DNA of 64,000 bases, from assembly GCA_022711665.1 (NCBI GenBank), contig JAKLEN010000004.1, forward strand, positions 250,528-314,527. Reading direction: 5' to 3'. The stretch's first letter is position 1, and each line of letters begins with the position of its first letter. Position numbers and translations under genes: made by a program. Origin of the DNA: Acidobacteriota bacterium (GTDB lineage: Bacteria; Acidobacteriota; Aminicenantia; Aminicenantales; Saccharicenantaceae). This document shows, piece by piece, positions 7,188 to 15,462 of the stretch. The notes beneath the pieces were generated by a model that had not been told where the DNA came from, did not search any database, and saw only the letters and a list, made by a program, of their open reading frames with translations.

Positions 7188-9383
7188 ATGTCGAACACTA
7201 TCAGTCTAGAAATCAATCGACGGACGCTGTCCGTCGAGATCAACAGGGTCGCCAAGCAGGCCGACGGCTCGGCCCTCGTCCGCTACGGCGACACGATGAT
7301 GCTGGTCACGGCCACCTCCCGCAAGGAGCTCAAGGAAGGCAAGGACTTCCTGCCCCTCATCGTCGACTACCGCGAGAACACCTACGCCGCCGGCAAGATC
7401 CCCGGCGGCTTCTTCAAGCGCGAGGGCCGGCCTTCGGAGCGGGAGATCCTCATGGCCCGCCTGATCGACCGTCCCATCCGGCCGCTCTTCCCCGATGGCT
7501 ACTTCTACGACACCCAGATCGTCGGCCTCCTTCTGTCGGCCGACCTCGAGAGCGAGCCGGACACGCTCGGCCTCATCGGCGCCTCGGTCGCCCTGTACTT
7601 CTCCGACATCCCCTTCACGACGCCCCTCGGCGCCGTCAAGGTCGGCATCGTCGACGGCGCCCTGGTCGTCAACCCGACCGACAAGGAGCTGGACCGGAGC
7701 CCGCTCAACATGACCGTCGTCAGCAACGAGAGCGGCATCATCATGATCGAAGCCGGGGCCCAGGAGATCGAGGAGGAGAAGGTCCTCGAAGGGCTGGCCC
7801 TGGCCCACCAGGAGAACCAGCGCATCATCCAGGCCCAGAAGGACCTCTTCGCCCGGCTGGGCATCAAGAAGCGCGAGTTCACGGCCAAGCCGTTCGACCC
7901 CGAAAAGCTGGCCAAGCTCGAGGCCGAGCAGGGCCCGGCCCTGCTCCAGGCCATGCAGGTCAAGGGCAAGAAGGCCAGCGAGGCCGCCCTGGCGGCGGTC
8001 CGCGAGGCCGCCCTGGCCCTCATCCCCGAGGACAAGCCCGAGGAGAAGCTGGAGACCAAGGCCCTCTTCTACAAGCTCGAGGAGAAGCTCTTCCGCGAGA
8101 TCGTCCTGAAGAAGAAGCTGCGGACGGACGGACGCGGCTTCGACGACATCCGGCCCATCTCGGCTGAGGTCGGCCTGCTGACCCGGACCCACGGCTCGGC
8201 CCTGTTCACCCGCGGCGAGACCCAGGCCCTGGCCACCGTCACCCTGGGCACCTTCGAGGACGCCCAGCGCCTCGACAGCCTGGGAGAGGAATCGAAGAAG
8301 CGGTTCATGCTCCATTACAACTTCCCGTCCTTCTCGGTCGGCGAAGTCGGGTTCCTGCGGGCGCCCGGCCGCCGCGAGATCGGGCACGGCGCCCTGGCCG
8401 AGAAGGCCATCCTGCCGGCCATCCCGGACATGGAGACCTTCCCCTACACCATCCGCATCGTCTCCGACATCCTCGAGAGCAACGGCTCGTCATCCCAGGC
8501 CACGGTCTGCGGCGGCGTCCTGGCCCTCATGGACGCCGGCGTGCCCCTGAAGATGGTCGTGGCCGGCATCGCCATGGGCCTGGTCACCTCCGACTGCGGC
8601 GACTACGCCATCCTGACCGACATCGCCGGCCTCGAGGACCATTTCGGCGACATGGACTTCAAGATGGCCGGCACCGAGAAGGGCGTCACGGCCATCCAGC
8701 TCGACCTCAAGATCCCCTGCGTCACCCTGCCCATGCTCCGCGAGATCATGACCAAGTCCAAGGCCGCCCGGATCGAGGTGCTGGGCCGGATGAAGGCGGC
8801 CATCGCCGAGCCGCGCAAGGACATCTCGGTCTACGCGCCGCGCATCCTCATCCTCAACATCAACCCCGAGAAGGTCGGCGAGGTCATCGGCCCCGCCGGC
8901 AAGGTCATCAAGAAGATCGTCAGCCAGACCGGGGCCAAGATCGACATCGAAGAGGACGGCAAGATCCTCATCGCTTCGCCCGACATGTCGGCCGCCGAGG
9001 CCGCCAAGCAGATGATCCTCGACCTGACGGCCGAGGCCGAGCTGGGCAAGATCTACACGGGCAAGGTCGTCCGGCTCGAGGAGTACGGCGCCTTCGTCGA
9101 GATCATGCCCAACCTGGTCGGCCTGCTCCACATCTCCGAGGTCGCCCCGTACCGGATCGCCAGCATCCATGACGTTCTCCACCTCGGCGACACGGTCACG
9201 GTCAAGGTCGTCAGCATCGACCCGGCGGACAACAAGATCCGCCTGAGCAAGAAGGCCTGCGAGGAGGGCGGCGGCGAGAACCCTGAGGCGACGCCCCGGC
9301 CGCCCGCTCCGCGCCGCTACCCCCGCGAGCACGGCTCCGACCGGCGGGGCGGGGGCGATCGCGGCGGCCGCGGCCGGTTTTGA
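7188..9383 (+). CDS. pnp: polyribonucleotide nucleotidyltransferase (PNPase)
   Basis: A 731-residue phosphorolytic 3'-5' exoribonuclease, trimer-forming and part of RNA decay. Two RNase PH domains (about 5-140 and 310-540) flank an all-helical domain. A KH domain (558-616, with VIGPAGKVIKKI) and an S1 domain (617-691) follow. The last ~40 residues are a Pro/Arg/Gly-rich disordered tail ending in an RGG-like stretch, which may help RNA or partner binding. AAAGGA precedes the ATG, 24 bases after rpsO. Confidence 0.97.
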   Translation: MSNTISLEINRRTLSVEINRVAKQADGSALVRYGDTMMLVTATSRKELKEGKDFLPLIVDYRENTYAAGKIPGGFFKREGRPSEREILMARLIDRPIRPLFPDGYFYDTQIVGLLLSADLESEPDTLGLIGASVALYFSDIPFTTPLGAVKVGIVDGALVVNPTDKELDRSPLNMTVVSNESGIIMIEAGAQEIEEEKVLEGLALAHQENQRIIQAQKDLFARLGIKKREFTAKPFDPEKLAKLEAEQGPALLQAMQVKGKKASEAALAAVREAALALIPEDKPEEKLETKALFYKLEEKLFREIVLKKKLRTDGRGFDDIRPISAEVGLLTRTHGSALFTRGETQALATVTLGTFEDAQRLDSLGEESKKRFMLHYNFPSFSVGEVGFLRAPGRREIGHGALAEKAILPAIPDMETFPYTIRIVSDILESNGSSSQATVCGGVLALMDAGVPLKMVVAGIAMGLVTSDCGDYAILTDIAGLEDHFGDMDFKMAGTEKGVTAIQLDLKIPCVTLPMLREIMTKSKAARIEVLGRMKAAIAEPRKDISVYAPRILILNINPEKVGEVIGPAGKVIKKIVSQTGAKIDIEEDGKILIASPDMSAAEAAKQMILDLTAEAELGKIYTGKVVRLEEYGAFVEIMPNLVGLLHISEVAPYRIASIHDVLHLGDTVTVKVVSIDPADNKIRLSKKACEEGGGENPEATPRPPAPRRYPREHGSDRRGGGDRGGRGRF

Positions 9384-9407
9384 TTTCTCCGGCCGTTCGC
9401 CTATAAT
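9380..9407 (+). promoter_or_regulatory. sigma-70 promoter of pseudopilin operon
   Basis: TTGATT, 16 bases, TATAAT, starting within the last codons of pnp. The predicted start point is near 9414. Confidence 0.65.
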
Positions 9408-9413
9408 CCGAAG

Positions 9414-9433
9414 GGACCGCCCCGCGGCGGTCC
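9414..9433 (+). promoter_or_regulatory. 5'-terminal mRNA hairpin of pseudopilin operon
   Basis: GGACCGCC pairs perfectly with GGCGGTCC around a four-base loop. It begins at the predicted transcript start and ends eight bases before the ATG at 9442, so it could stabilise the 5' end or limit ribosome access. Confidence 0.5.
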
Positions 9434-9441
9434 GGGACGAC

Positions 9442-9927
9442 ATGCGCAGCCGAGACGACCGCTCCGGTTTCACGCTGATCGAGATGATCATCACGCTGTC
9501 CGTGGTGGCCGTCCTGGCCATGTCCGCCCTGCCCCTCGGCAAGATGGCCATCAAGCGCCAGAACGAGGTCGAGCTCCAGCGCTCCCTGCGGCTGATGCGC
9601 GAGGCCATCGACGCCTACAAGAAGCTGGCCGACGAGAAAAAAATCGAGGTCGAAAAGGACACCGAGGGCTATCCGCCCACCCTGGAGGACCTGGTCAAAG
9701 GCGTCGAGATCCAGGACAAGGACGCCCCGGGCAAGTCGGGCGGAAAAAAGACCGTCAAGTTCCTCCGCCGCATCCCCAAGGACCCCATGACCGACTCCTA
9801 CGACTGGGGGCTGCGGTCCTACCAGGACGATTTCGACGCCGACGTCTGGGGAGAGGAGAATGTCTACGATGTCTATACGAAGAGCCCGGCCCGAGCCCTC
9901 GACGGCACGTTCTACAAGGACTGGTGA
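9442..9927 (+). CDS. type II secretion / type IV pilin-like pseudopilin (GspG-like)
   Basis: A 161-residue pseudopilin. The short basic leader ends in the prepilin peptidase site SG/FTLIEM, with Glu at +5, and continues in a hydrophobic helix (about residues 10-33). The C-terminal part has the GspG-like IPKDPMTDSYDWGLRSY segment, related to the calcium-loop region. It should be processed by a prepilin peptidase and assembled into a periplasmic pseudopilus. First gene of a triplet with overlapping ends; no secretion ATPase or secretin is in the window. Confidence 0.85.
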   Translation: MRSRDDRSGFTLIEMIITLSVVAVLAMSALPLGKMAIKRQNEVELQRSLRLMREAIDAYKKLADEKKIEVEKDTEGYPPTLEDLVKGVEIQDKDAPGKSGGKKTVKFLRRIPKDPMTDSYDWGLRSYQDDFDADVWGEENVYDVYTKSPARALDGTFYKDW

Positions 9928-10315
9928 GCTCGGCTTCACCCTCATCGAGATCATCATCGTCCTGGGCATCATCGGGCTCCTCGTCGGCCTGGGATTGCCG
10001 ACCTACAAGTCGGCCACGGTCAAGGCCAAAGAGGCCGTGCTCAAGGAGAACCTGTTCATCCTGCGCCGGCTGATCGATCAGTACGCCCAGGACAAGGGCA
10101 AGTACCCGGCCTCCCTCCAGGCCCTCGTCCAGGACAGCTACATCCGGGCCATCCCGATCGATCCGATGACCAACCAGTCCGCGACCTGGGTCGAGGTCCG
10201 CGAGCTTCCCTCCCCCGAGGACCCCATGCTGACCGAGATCCCCGGCATCGTCGACGTCAAGTCCGGTTCGGAATCGAAGTCGCCCATCGATGGATCGCCT
10301 TACAACAGCTGGTGA
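9869..10315 (+). CDS. pseudopilin, GspG-like
   Basis: A 148-residue pseudopilin with an unusually long leader of about 22 residues ending in LG/FTLIEI. A hydrophobic helix follows, then an IPIDPMTNQSATW segment like the paralogue upstream. The frame overlaps the preceding gene by some 59 bases. I chose the ATG at 9869 because AGGAG lies ten bases before it; the ATG at 9860 would leave only one base of spacing. The three pseudopilins probably form one pseudopilus tip or shaft. Confidence 0.82.
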   Translation: MSIRRARPEPSTARSTRTGELGFTLIEIIIVLGIIGLLVGLGLPTYKSATVKAKEAVLKENLFILRRLIDQYAQDKGKYPASLQALVQDSYIRAIPIDPMTNQSATWVEVRELPSPEDPMLTEIPGIVDVKSGSESKSPIDGSPYNSW

Positions 10316-10892
10316 CGGGCCCGGCCGGCCGGGCTACATCCTCATCATCCTGATGATGGCCGTCTTCGTCATCAGCCTGGGCTTCCTTCTCGCCGTTCCC
10401 GTCTGGCAAACCGAGCTCCAGCGGGAGAAGGAGGAAGAGCTCATTTTCCGCGGCCGGCAGTACGTCGAGGCGGTCCGCATCTATGTCCAGAAGAACCCCG
10501 GCCGCTACCCCGCCAGTTTCAAGGAGCTGTTGGAGAAAAAGTGCATCCGGCGGCTCTACAAGGACCCCTTCGCCCGCGACGGCCAGTGGAACGTCATCCT
10601 GGTCCCGGACGGGCCGGCCGCGGCGCCGGCCGGCGGGCCGGCGGCCAGGCCCGTGTCGGCCCGCGGCGGAGCGGCGACGGCGGCCGCCGCGTCCAGCCAG
10701 GAGGTCCTGGTGGCGCCCGAGCGGGCCCTGGCGGCCATCAAGGCGCCCCGCATCATCGGCGTCGTCAGCACGTCGACGAACAAGTCCGTCAAGATCTACA
10801 ACGACCAGGAGAGCCACGACAAGTGGCTGTTCTTCTACGGCCAGGACCCCAAGAAGCAGCCCCGGATCGTCTACTACGGCGAGAAGCGCTGA
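10290..10892 (+). CDS. pseudopilin-like protein, atypical cleavage site
   Basis: A 200-residue protein. A short leader ends in PG/YILIIL and runs into a hydrophobic helix (about 16-38), so it looks like a pseudopilin that lacks the usual Phe at +1 and Glu at +5. After the helix comes a charged helix (QREKEEELIFRGRQYVEA) seen in GspG-like proteins of Acidobacteria-type genomes. A Gly/Ala/Pro-rich linker (about 110-140) leads to the C-terminal end. It overlaps the preceding gene by 26 bases. Confidence 0.7.
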   Translation: MDRLTTAGDGPGRPGYILIILMMAVFVISLGFLLAVPVWQTELQREKEEELIFRGRQYVEAVRIYVQKNPGRYPASFKELLEKKCIRRLYKDPFARDGQWNVILVPDGPAAAPAGGPAARPVSARGGAATAAAASSQEVLVAPERALAAIKAPRIIGVVSTSTNKSVKIYNDQESHDKWLFFYGQDPKKQPRIVYYGEKR

Positions 10893-10914
10893 GCGGAAGG
10901 GGGCGGCCCCGCGG

Positions 10915-11547
10915 TCAGGATGACCGGACGAGAGGGACGAAGCGGACGCCGAGCAGGGTCTCGCGCTCCAGCCCCCCGGCCGTCCGGCGGACCAGCACCA
11001 GCTCCTGGAGATCGGTGCCGACCGGCACGATCATCCGGCCCCCCGGCCCCAGCTGATCCTCGAGCGCGGCCGGCAGCGCCGGCGCCGCGGCGGTGACGAT
11101 GACGGCGTCGAAGGGCGCCTCTTCGGGCCAGCCCTCCGAGCCGTCGCCGACACGGTAATGGATGTTCGCGTAACCCTGCCCGTCCAGCGCCGCCCGGGCC
11201 CGCCGGGCCAGCGGCTCGACGAGCTCGATCGTCCAGACCTCCCCGGCGATCTCGGCCAGCACGGCCGTCTGGTACCCCGAGCCCGTCCCGATCTCGAGGA
11301 CCTTCTCTCCGCCGCCGAGGCCGAGGGCTTCGGTCATGAAGGCGACGATGTAGGGCTGGGATATGGTCTGCCCCTCGCCTATCGGCAGGGGCTCGTCGGC
11401 ATAGGCCTGGCGCCGCAGGGGCTCGGGGACGAAGGCATGCCGCGGGACCTTGGCCAAGGCGGCCAGTACCAGCGGATCGCGGACCCCGCGGGCCCGGATC
11501 TGGGTCTCGACCATCATCCGGCGCGCGGCGCCGAAGTCGCTTTCCAC
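10915..11547 (-). CDS. pcm: protein-L-isoaspartate O-methyltransferase
   Basis: A 210-residue SAM-dependent methyltransferase that starts the repair of isoaspartyl residues in aged proteins. TISQP at 61-65 and the SAM motif EIGTGSGY at 85-92 are diagnostic, and the length is that of bacterial PCMTs. It starts at GTG and follows proS by 24 bases, so it is probably cotranscribed. It converges on the pseudopilin operon, with only 22 bases between stops. Confidence 0.94.
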   Translation of the reverse strand: MESDFGAARRMMVETQIRARGVRDPLVLAALAKVPRHAFVPEPLRRQAYADEPLPIGEGQTISQPYIVAFMTEALGLGGGEKVLEIGTGSGYQTAVLAEIAGEVWTIELVEPLARRARAALDGQGYANIHYRVGDGSEGWPEEAPFDAVIVTAAAPALPAALEDQLGPGGRMIVPVGTDLQELVLVRRTAGGLERETLLGVRFVPLVRSS

Positions 11548-11571
11548 CGGGGACGCCCCCTTCGGTCTATT

Positions 11572-13026
11572 TCAATATGAGCGGGCGAAATACGCCAGGG
11601 CCTGGCCCTTGGCCCCGCAGGCGACGCAGGGCTGGTCGGTCGCGGCGTCCTTGTCCTCGAGCGGGATGACGCGGATGGTGGCCATGGTCTCGGACTTGAT
11701 CCGGGCCTCGCAGGCCGCGTCGCCGCACCAGGGCGCCCGGACGAAGCCGCGCTTATTCTCCAGGATATCCTTGAAGGTCGCGTAATCCGAGGCGTCGCGG
11801 ATATTGGCCTCGAGGAAGGCCCGGGCCTGGGCCATCAGCCCGGCCTGGATCTCGTCGAGAAGGGCCGGGACGCGGGCCGGGAGCGCCGCCAGGGGCACGG
11901 TTTCCTTGACCCCGGTGTCGCGGCGGACGAGCACGGCCTGCCCGGCCTTGACGTCGCGCGGCCCGATCTCGAGGCGTAGCGGCACGCCCCGCATCTCGTG
12001 CTCGGAGAATTTCCAGCCCGGCGTGGCTTCCTCGCGGGCGTCGAGCTCGGCCCGCAGGCCCAGCCCCCTCAGGGCTTCGACGGCGGCCTGGGCGACCGGC
12101 AGGACAGTCTCCTTCCAGTTGCCGATGGAGATGGGCACGGCCACGACCTGGACCGGGGCGATCCGCGGCGGGAAGCGCAGGCCCGAGTCGTCGCCGTGGA
12201 CCATGATCAGGGCCCCGATCGTTCGGGTGGTCATGCCCCAGGACGTCTGCCAGACGTACTGAAGGGTCTGGCTGCGGTCCTCGAACTTGATGTCGAAGGC
12301 CTTGGAGAAGTGCTGCCCGAGGTTGTGGGACGTGCCCATCTGCAGGGCCTTGCCGTCCGACATCAGGGCCTCGATGGCGTAGGTCATGGAGGCGCCGGCG
12401 AACTTCTCGCTCAGGGACTTGCGGCCCGTGAGGACGGGGACGGCCAGCTCTGTCTCGCAGAAATCGCGGTACAGGGCCAGGATCTTCAGCGTCTCGGCCT
12501 CGCCCTCCTCCGCGGTCTCGTGGCAGGTGTGGCCCTCCTGCCAGAGGAACTCGGTCGTCCGCAGGAACGGCCGGGTGACCTTCTCCCAGCGGACGATGTT
12601 GGCCCACTGGTTGACCAGGACGGGCAGGTCGCGCCAGGACTTGATCCACTTGGCGTACATGTGGCCGATGATGGCTTCGGAGGTCGGCCGGACGGCCAGG
12701 CGCTCCTCGAGTTCCTCCTTGCCTCCGACGGTCACCCAGGCGACCTCCGGGGAGAAGCCCTCGACGTGCTCGGCCTCCTTCTTGAGGAAGCTCTCGGGGA
12801 TGAACAGGGGGAAATAAGCGTTGACATGGCCGGCGGCCTTGATGCGGCTATCGAGGGAGCGCTGGATGTTCTCCCAGACGGCGTAGCCGTGCGGCCGGAT
12901 GACCATCATGCCCTTCATCGGCGTATAGTCGGCCAGCTCGGCCTTCTGAACGATCTCGACATACCAGCGCGAGAAATCCTCGCTCTTCGGCGTGATCTGC
13001 TGGACCTGGCGTTCTGACTCTTTCAC
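11572..13026 (-). CDS. proS: prolyl-tRNA synthetase, archaeal/eukaryotic type
   Basis: A 484-residue class II synthetase that charges tRNA-Pro. RPTSE (113-117) and the motif-2 region RPFLRTTEFLWQEGH (152-166) are clear. It has no editing insertion and carries the extra C-terminal zinc-type domain (last ~60 residues, with cysteines in WCGDAACEA and PCVACGAK), the mark of the archaeal-like ProRS. It starts at GTG with AGGAG five bases before; the ATG inside that site reads into a stop. Organisms with this form usually lack the bacterial type. Confidence 0.96.
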   Translation of the reverse strand: MKESERQVQQITPKSEDFSRWYVEIVQKAELADYTPMKGMMVIRPHGYAVWENIQRSLDSRIKAAGHVNAYFPLFIPESFLKKEAEHVEGFSPEVAWVTVGGKEELEERLAVRPTSEAIIGHMYAKWIKSWRDLPVLVNQWANIVRWEKVTRPFLRTTEFLWQEGHTCHETAEEGEAETLKILALYRDFCETELAVPVLTGRKSLSEKFAGASMTYAIEALMSDGKALQMGTSHNLGQHFSKAFDIKFEDRSQTLQYVWQTSWGMTTRTIGALIMVHGDDSGLRFPPRIAPVQVVAVPISIGNWKETVLPVAQAAVEALRGLGLRAELDAREEATPGWKFSEHEMRGVPLRLEIGPRDVKAGQAVLVRRDTGVKETVPLAALPARVPALLDEIQAGLMAQARAFLEANIRDASDYATFKDILENKRGFVRAPWCGDAACEARIKSETMATIRVIPLEDKDAATDQPCVACGAKGQALAYFARSY

Positions 13027-13055
13027 AGCATCTCCTTGAGTTTGAGCGTTTTACG

Positions 13056-13084
13056 ATTCTACCGGCGGGCCGCCGAATTGTCAA
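13056..13084 (-). promoter_or_regulatory. sigma-70 promoter of proS-pcm
   Basis: Minus strand TTGACA, 17 bases, TAGAAT, about 30 bases before the GTG start. Near-consensus. Confidence 0.8.
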
Positions 13085-13252
13085 GGAAACGGCCGCCGGG
13101 ATCGGCCCGCCGCGGGTCCCGGCCGGCCCGGGAGGGCCTCCCGCCCCCCGGTTTTCAATATCCCCCGCGGCTTCACCGTTAGGGGTGATTGACCGGCCGC
13201 GGACCGTCTGCGATGCTGGTCTCGCCAATTTCGAAGGAAAAGGATTATTAGA

Positions 13253-13618
13253 ATGTTGAGCAGGATTTCCTGGGATTCCAGGACCTTCCGGCATCGACCC
13301 GCCGAGCGCGGGTTCAAGCTTTCCCTGCCCATGACGGTCGAGGGGCCCGATCCGGGCGGGACGTTCTTCCGCGAGACGACGACCCTGTCTTTCATGAGCC
13401 ACCAGGGCGCCCTCTTCCCCCTGGCGAACCCGGTGGCCCTGGGGTCCCGGCTGAAGCTGGCCATCGCCCTGCCGCCCAAGCTCGGCGAGGGGCAGAACCT
13501 GACCCTGGTCGTCAAGGGCACGATCGTCGATATCGACGGCGGCGACGGCAACGCCACCCCGCCCCAGGTGGCCCTGCGCCTCGAGTCCCGCTATATCATC
13601 CAACCGGACGCGGCCTGA
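13253..13618 (+). CDS. PilZ-like domain protein, degenerate
   Basis: A 121-residue soluble protein that aligns by eye with the PilZ proteins at 13701 and 15025 (shared pattern F-x-L/F-x-L-P ... V/I-x-G). The c-di-GMP residues are not intact: the RxxxR arm is reduced to ERGFK and the D/NxSxxG motif reads FMSHQG. It may therefore be a PilZ fold that works without c-di-GMP. The ATG follows AAGGAAAAGG. It is the first of three such genes in 2.2 kb. Confidence 0.65.
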   Translation: MLSRISWDSRTFRHRPAERGFKLSLPMTVEGPDPGGTFFRETTTLSFMSHQGALFPLANPVALGSRLKLAIALPPKLGEGQNLTLVVKGTIVDIDGGDGNATPPQVALRLESRYIIQPDAA

Positions 13619-13700
13619 TCCGCCGCCCGGCCCGGACGCCTAGCCCTTACCGGTGATTTCCGCGGCCCGAATATGACCCCTCGATTCGCCAGGAATGGCT

Positions 13701-14129
13701 ATGGCCCGGCCCGGCCGGACCAGGGAAAATAGGGCCGATATGGAAATGGTCAAGTCACTTCATGATCCCTCCTCCACCATAGGCGCGGCCAGGGCCGGCA
13801 AGAGGGAGCGCTCGTTCGAGCTCTCTCTACCGGCCCTGGTCAAAGGACTCGACGCCGCCGGGCGCAAGTTCGAGGAACGGACGGCTGTCTGCGCCATCAG
13901 CTCCCAGGAGGTCTCTTTCCGCCTCAAGGCCCGCCTGATGATCGATTCCCGGGTCACGGTCTTCCTGGATGTCCCCCGGACGCTCATCCTGGAGAGCCCG
14001 CTGCGCCTGGTCCTGTCCGGCGCCGTGGTCTACGTCCGCCTGGAGGAGAAGGCCGAGAAATCGCAATACATCGTCGTCCGGCTCGACCGCGGCTTCCGCC
14101 TGCATCCGAACGGCGCGCCTCCGGCCTAG
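13701..14129 (+). CDS. PilZ-like domain protein, degenerate
   Basis: About 142 residues. The core (from about residue 33) shows KRERSFELSLPALVKG and a beta-rich remainder as in PilZ folds, but the D/NxSxxG motif reads AISSQE, lacking both the acidic/Asn residue and the glycine. c-di-GMP binding is therefore doubtful. Possible starts are ATG 13695, 13701 (AGGA six bases before) and 13740 (AGGG five bases before); I took 13701. It is a paralogue of the gene 80 bases upstream. Confidence 0.62.
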   Translation: MARPGRTRENRADMEMVKSLHDPSSTIGAARAGKRERSFELSLPALVKGLDAAGRKFEERTAVCAISSQEVSFRLKARLMIDSRVTVFLDVPRTLILESPLRLVLSGAVVYVRLEEKAEKSQYIVVRLDRGFRLHPNGAPPA

Positions 14130-14219
14130 GCCGGACGGAGGAGGCCCGCCGCCAGCCTCCCGCCCCCCTGAGCCGGCGGCCGTTCTCCCCCCTCCCTCAC
14201 CCCCCCTCACCCCCCTTGC

Positions 14220-14249
14220 TTGACAAGCCTTCGGGGAATGGCTTATGAT
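14220..14249 (+). promoter_or_regulatory. sigma-70 promoter of LuxR-type regulator
   Basis: TTGACA, 18 bases, TATGAT, directly after a C-rich tract (14160-14217). The start point near 14256 gives a leader of under 10 bases before the ATG at 14264. Confidence 0.65.
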
Positions 14250-14263
14250 TCCGGGCGATTTCT

Positions 14264-15004
14264 ATGGAGACGACGACCAAATCCCCCAAGCCGTCCAAAG
14301 GCGCCGAGGCCAGCATGGAGAAAAAGAAAACCCCCGACACGCCGGAACCGAAGATCTCGCTGCTCGTTTTTTGCCCTTCCGACATCATCCTCAGCGGCAT
14401 CCTCCGGGCCCTCGAGGCCGACCCCGAGCTGGAGATCCTGAACATCGAGAAGAACACGATCGAGTCGTTCATGGATTCGATCAGGAAGCTCAAGCCCCAG
14501 GTCATCCTCTTCGCCCACATGGAGGCCCTGCCGAACCTGCGCGAGATCTGCAAGGCCATCCGCGAGATGGCCAAGACCCAAGGACGCTCGGAGCTGCTGC
14601 TGATGGGCAGCATCCCGGCCCACGAGGAGATCGTCAATCTCATAAACGCCGGGGCCCGGGGCTACTTCGACCTCAACGACTCCTCGTCCCAGTTGCCGGA
14701 GGCCGTCCGGGCCGTCCACAAAGGGGAGATCTGGCTGCCTCGCGACAAGATGTCCAGCATCATGGACCGCATCATCTCGGTCGTCGGCAGGGAGCTCAAG
14801 GAGAAGACCCTCGACCAGCTCACGCCGACCGAGTTCCAGGTCCTGCGCCTCATCGGCCAGGGCAAGAGCAACGACGAGATCGCCGAGCTGATGTTCATCA
14901 GCAAGAACACGGTCCGCTCGCACATCAAGAGCATCTACGCCAAGCTCGACACCCACAGCCGGCTCCAGCTGGCGCTTTACGCCATCAATTCGGCTCTCTT
15001 CTAA
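14264..15004 (+). CDS. LuxR/NarL-family regulator with degenerate receiver
   Basis: A 246-residue regulator. Residues ~30-155 resemble a response-regulator receiver, but the acidic pair is replaced (LLVFCPSDI) and the phospho-acceptor position reads ILFAHMEAL, so Asp is absent. The late lysine region is also not typical. Residues ~180-246 form a LuxR-type helix-turn-helix (LTPTEFQVLRLIGQGKSNDE ... SKNTVRSHIKSIYAKL). It probably binds DNA as a dimer without phosphorylation. It lies among PilZ genes, suggesting a role in motility, surface or cyclic-nucleotide output (inference). Confidence 0.85.
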   Translation: METTTKSPKPSKGAEASMEKKKTPDTPEPKISLLVFCPSDIILSGILRALEADPELEILNIEKNTIESFMDSIRKLKPQVILFAHMEALPNLREICKAIREMAKTQGRSELLLMGSIPAHEEIVNLINAGARGYFDLNDSSSQLPEAVRAVHKGEIWLPRDKMSSIMDRIISVVGRELKEKTLDQLTPTEFQVLRLIGQGKSNDEIAELMFISKNTVRSHIKSIYAKLDTHSRLQLALYAINSALF

Positions 15005-15024
15005 AGCGAGGTACCGAGGACGCC

Positions 15025-15462
15025 ATGACCAAGACAGCCGCCGCCAAAAAGACAACCGCCAAGAAGGCCGCCGCGAAAAAGCCGGCTCCCCTGCCCGAGG
15101 AACTGGAGATCAACCGCCGCCGGGAGTGGAGGTTCGACTTCCCGCTCGACACCCTCATCGAGGGCAGCCTGGCCGACGGAGCCAAGTTCAAGGAAGAGAC
15201 CCACCTCGAGAACATCTCCTCCGGCGGGGCCTATTTCACGCTCGATTCGGGCGTCGTCGTGGGCTCCAAGCTCAACCTCTTCATCGAGCTGCCGGAAAAG
15301 CTGGCCGACGGCAAGAAGATGAGGATGCGCATCGGCGGCATCACCGTCCGCCTGGAGAAGCCCGACAAGAAGACCAAGCGCCAGGGCGTGGCCGTACGGT
15401 TCAGCGATGACATGTTCAAGGTCGTCCCCGAAAAGAAGCCGGCGGCCAGGAAGAAGAAATAA
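15025..15462 (+). CDS. PilZ domain protein
   Basis: A 145-residue protein. An Ala/Lys-rich N-terminal tail (residues 2-24) and a Lys/Arg-rich C-terminal end bracket a PilZ domain. This copy keeps the c-di-GMP motifs: RREWR for RxxxR and NISSGG for D/NxSxxG. The basic tails could bind nucleic acid or membrane. It starts 20 bases after the LuxR-type regulator and probably shares its transcript. It is the canonical member of a local family that also has two degenerate copies. Confidence 0.85.
   Translation: MTKTAAAKKTTAKKAAAKKPAPLPEELEINRRREWRFDFPLDTLIEGSLADGAKFKEETHLENISSGGAYFTLDSGVVVGSKLNLFIELPEKLADGKKMRMRIGGITVRLEKPDKKTKRQGVAVRFSDDMFKVVPEKKPAARKKK

Noticed and set aside
14160..14219. C-rich tract as a simple-sequence repeat or origin element
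   Set aside because: It is a loose run of C with CACC and CTCC steps, without a clear period; it merely precedes the LuxR-type promoter.
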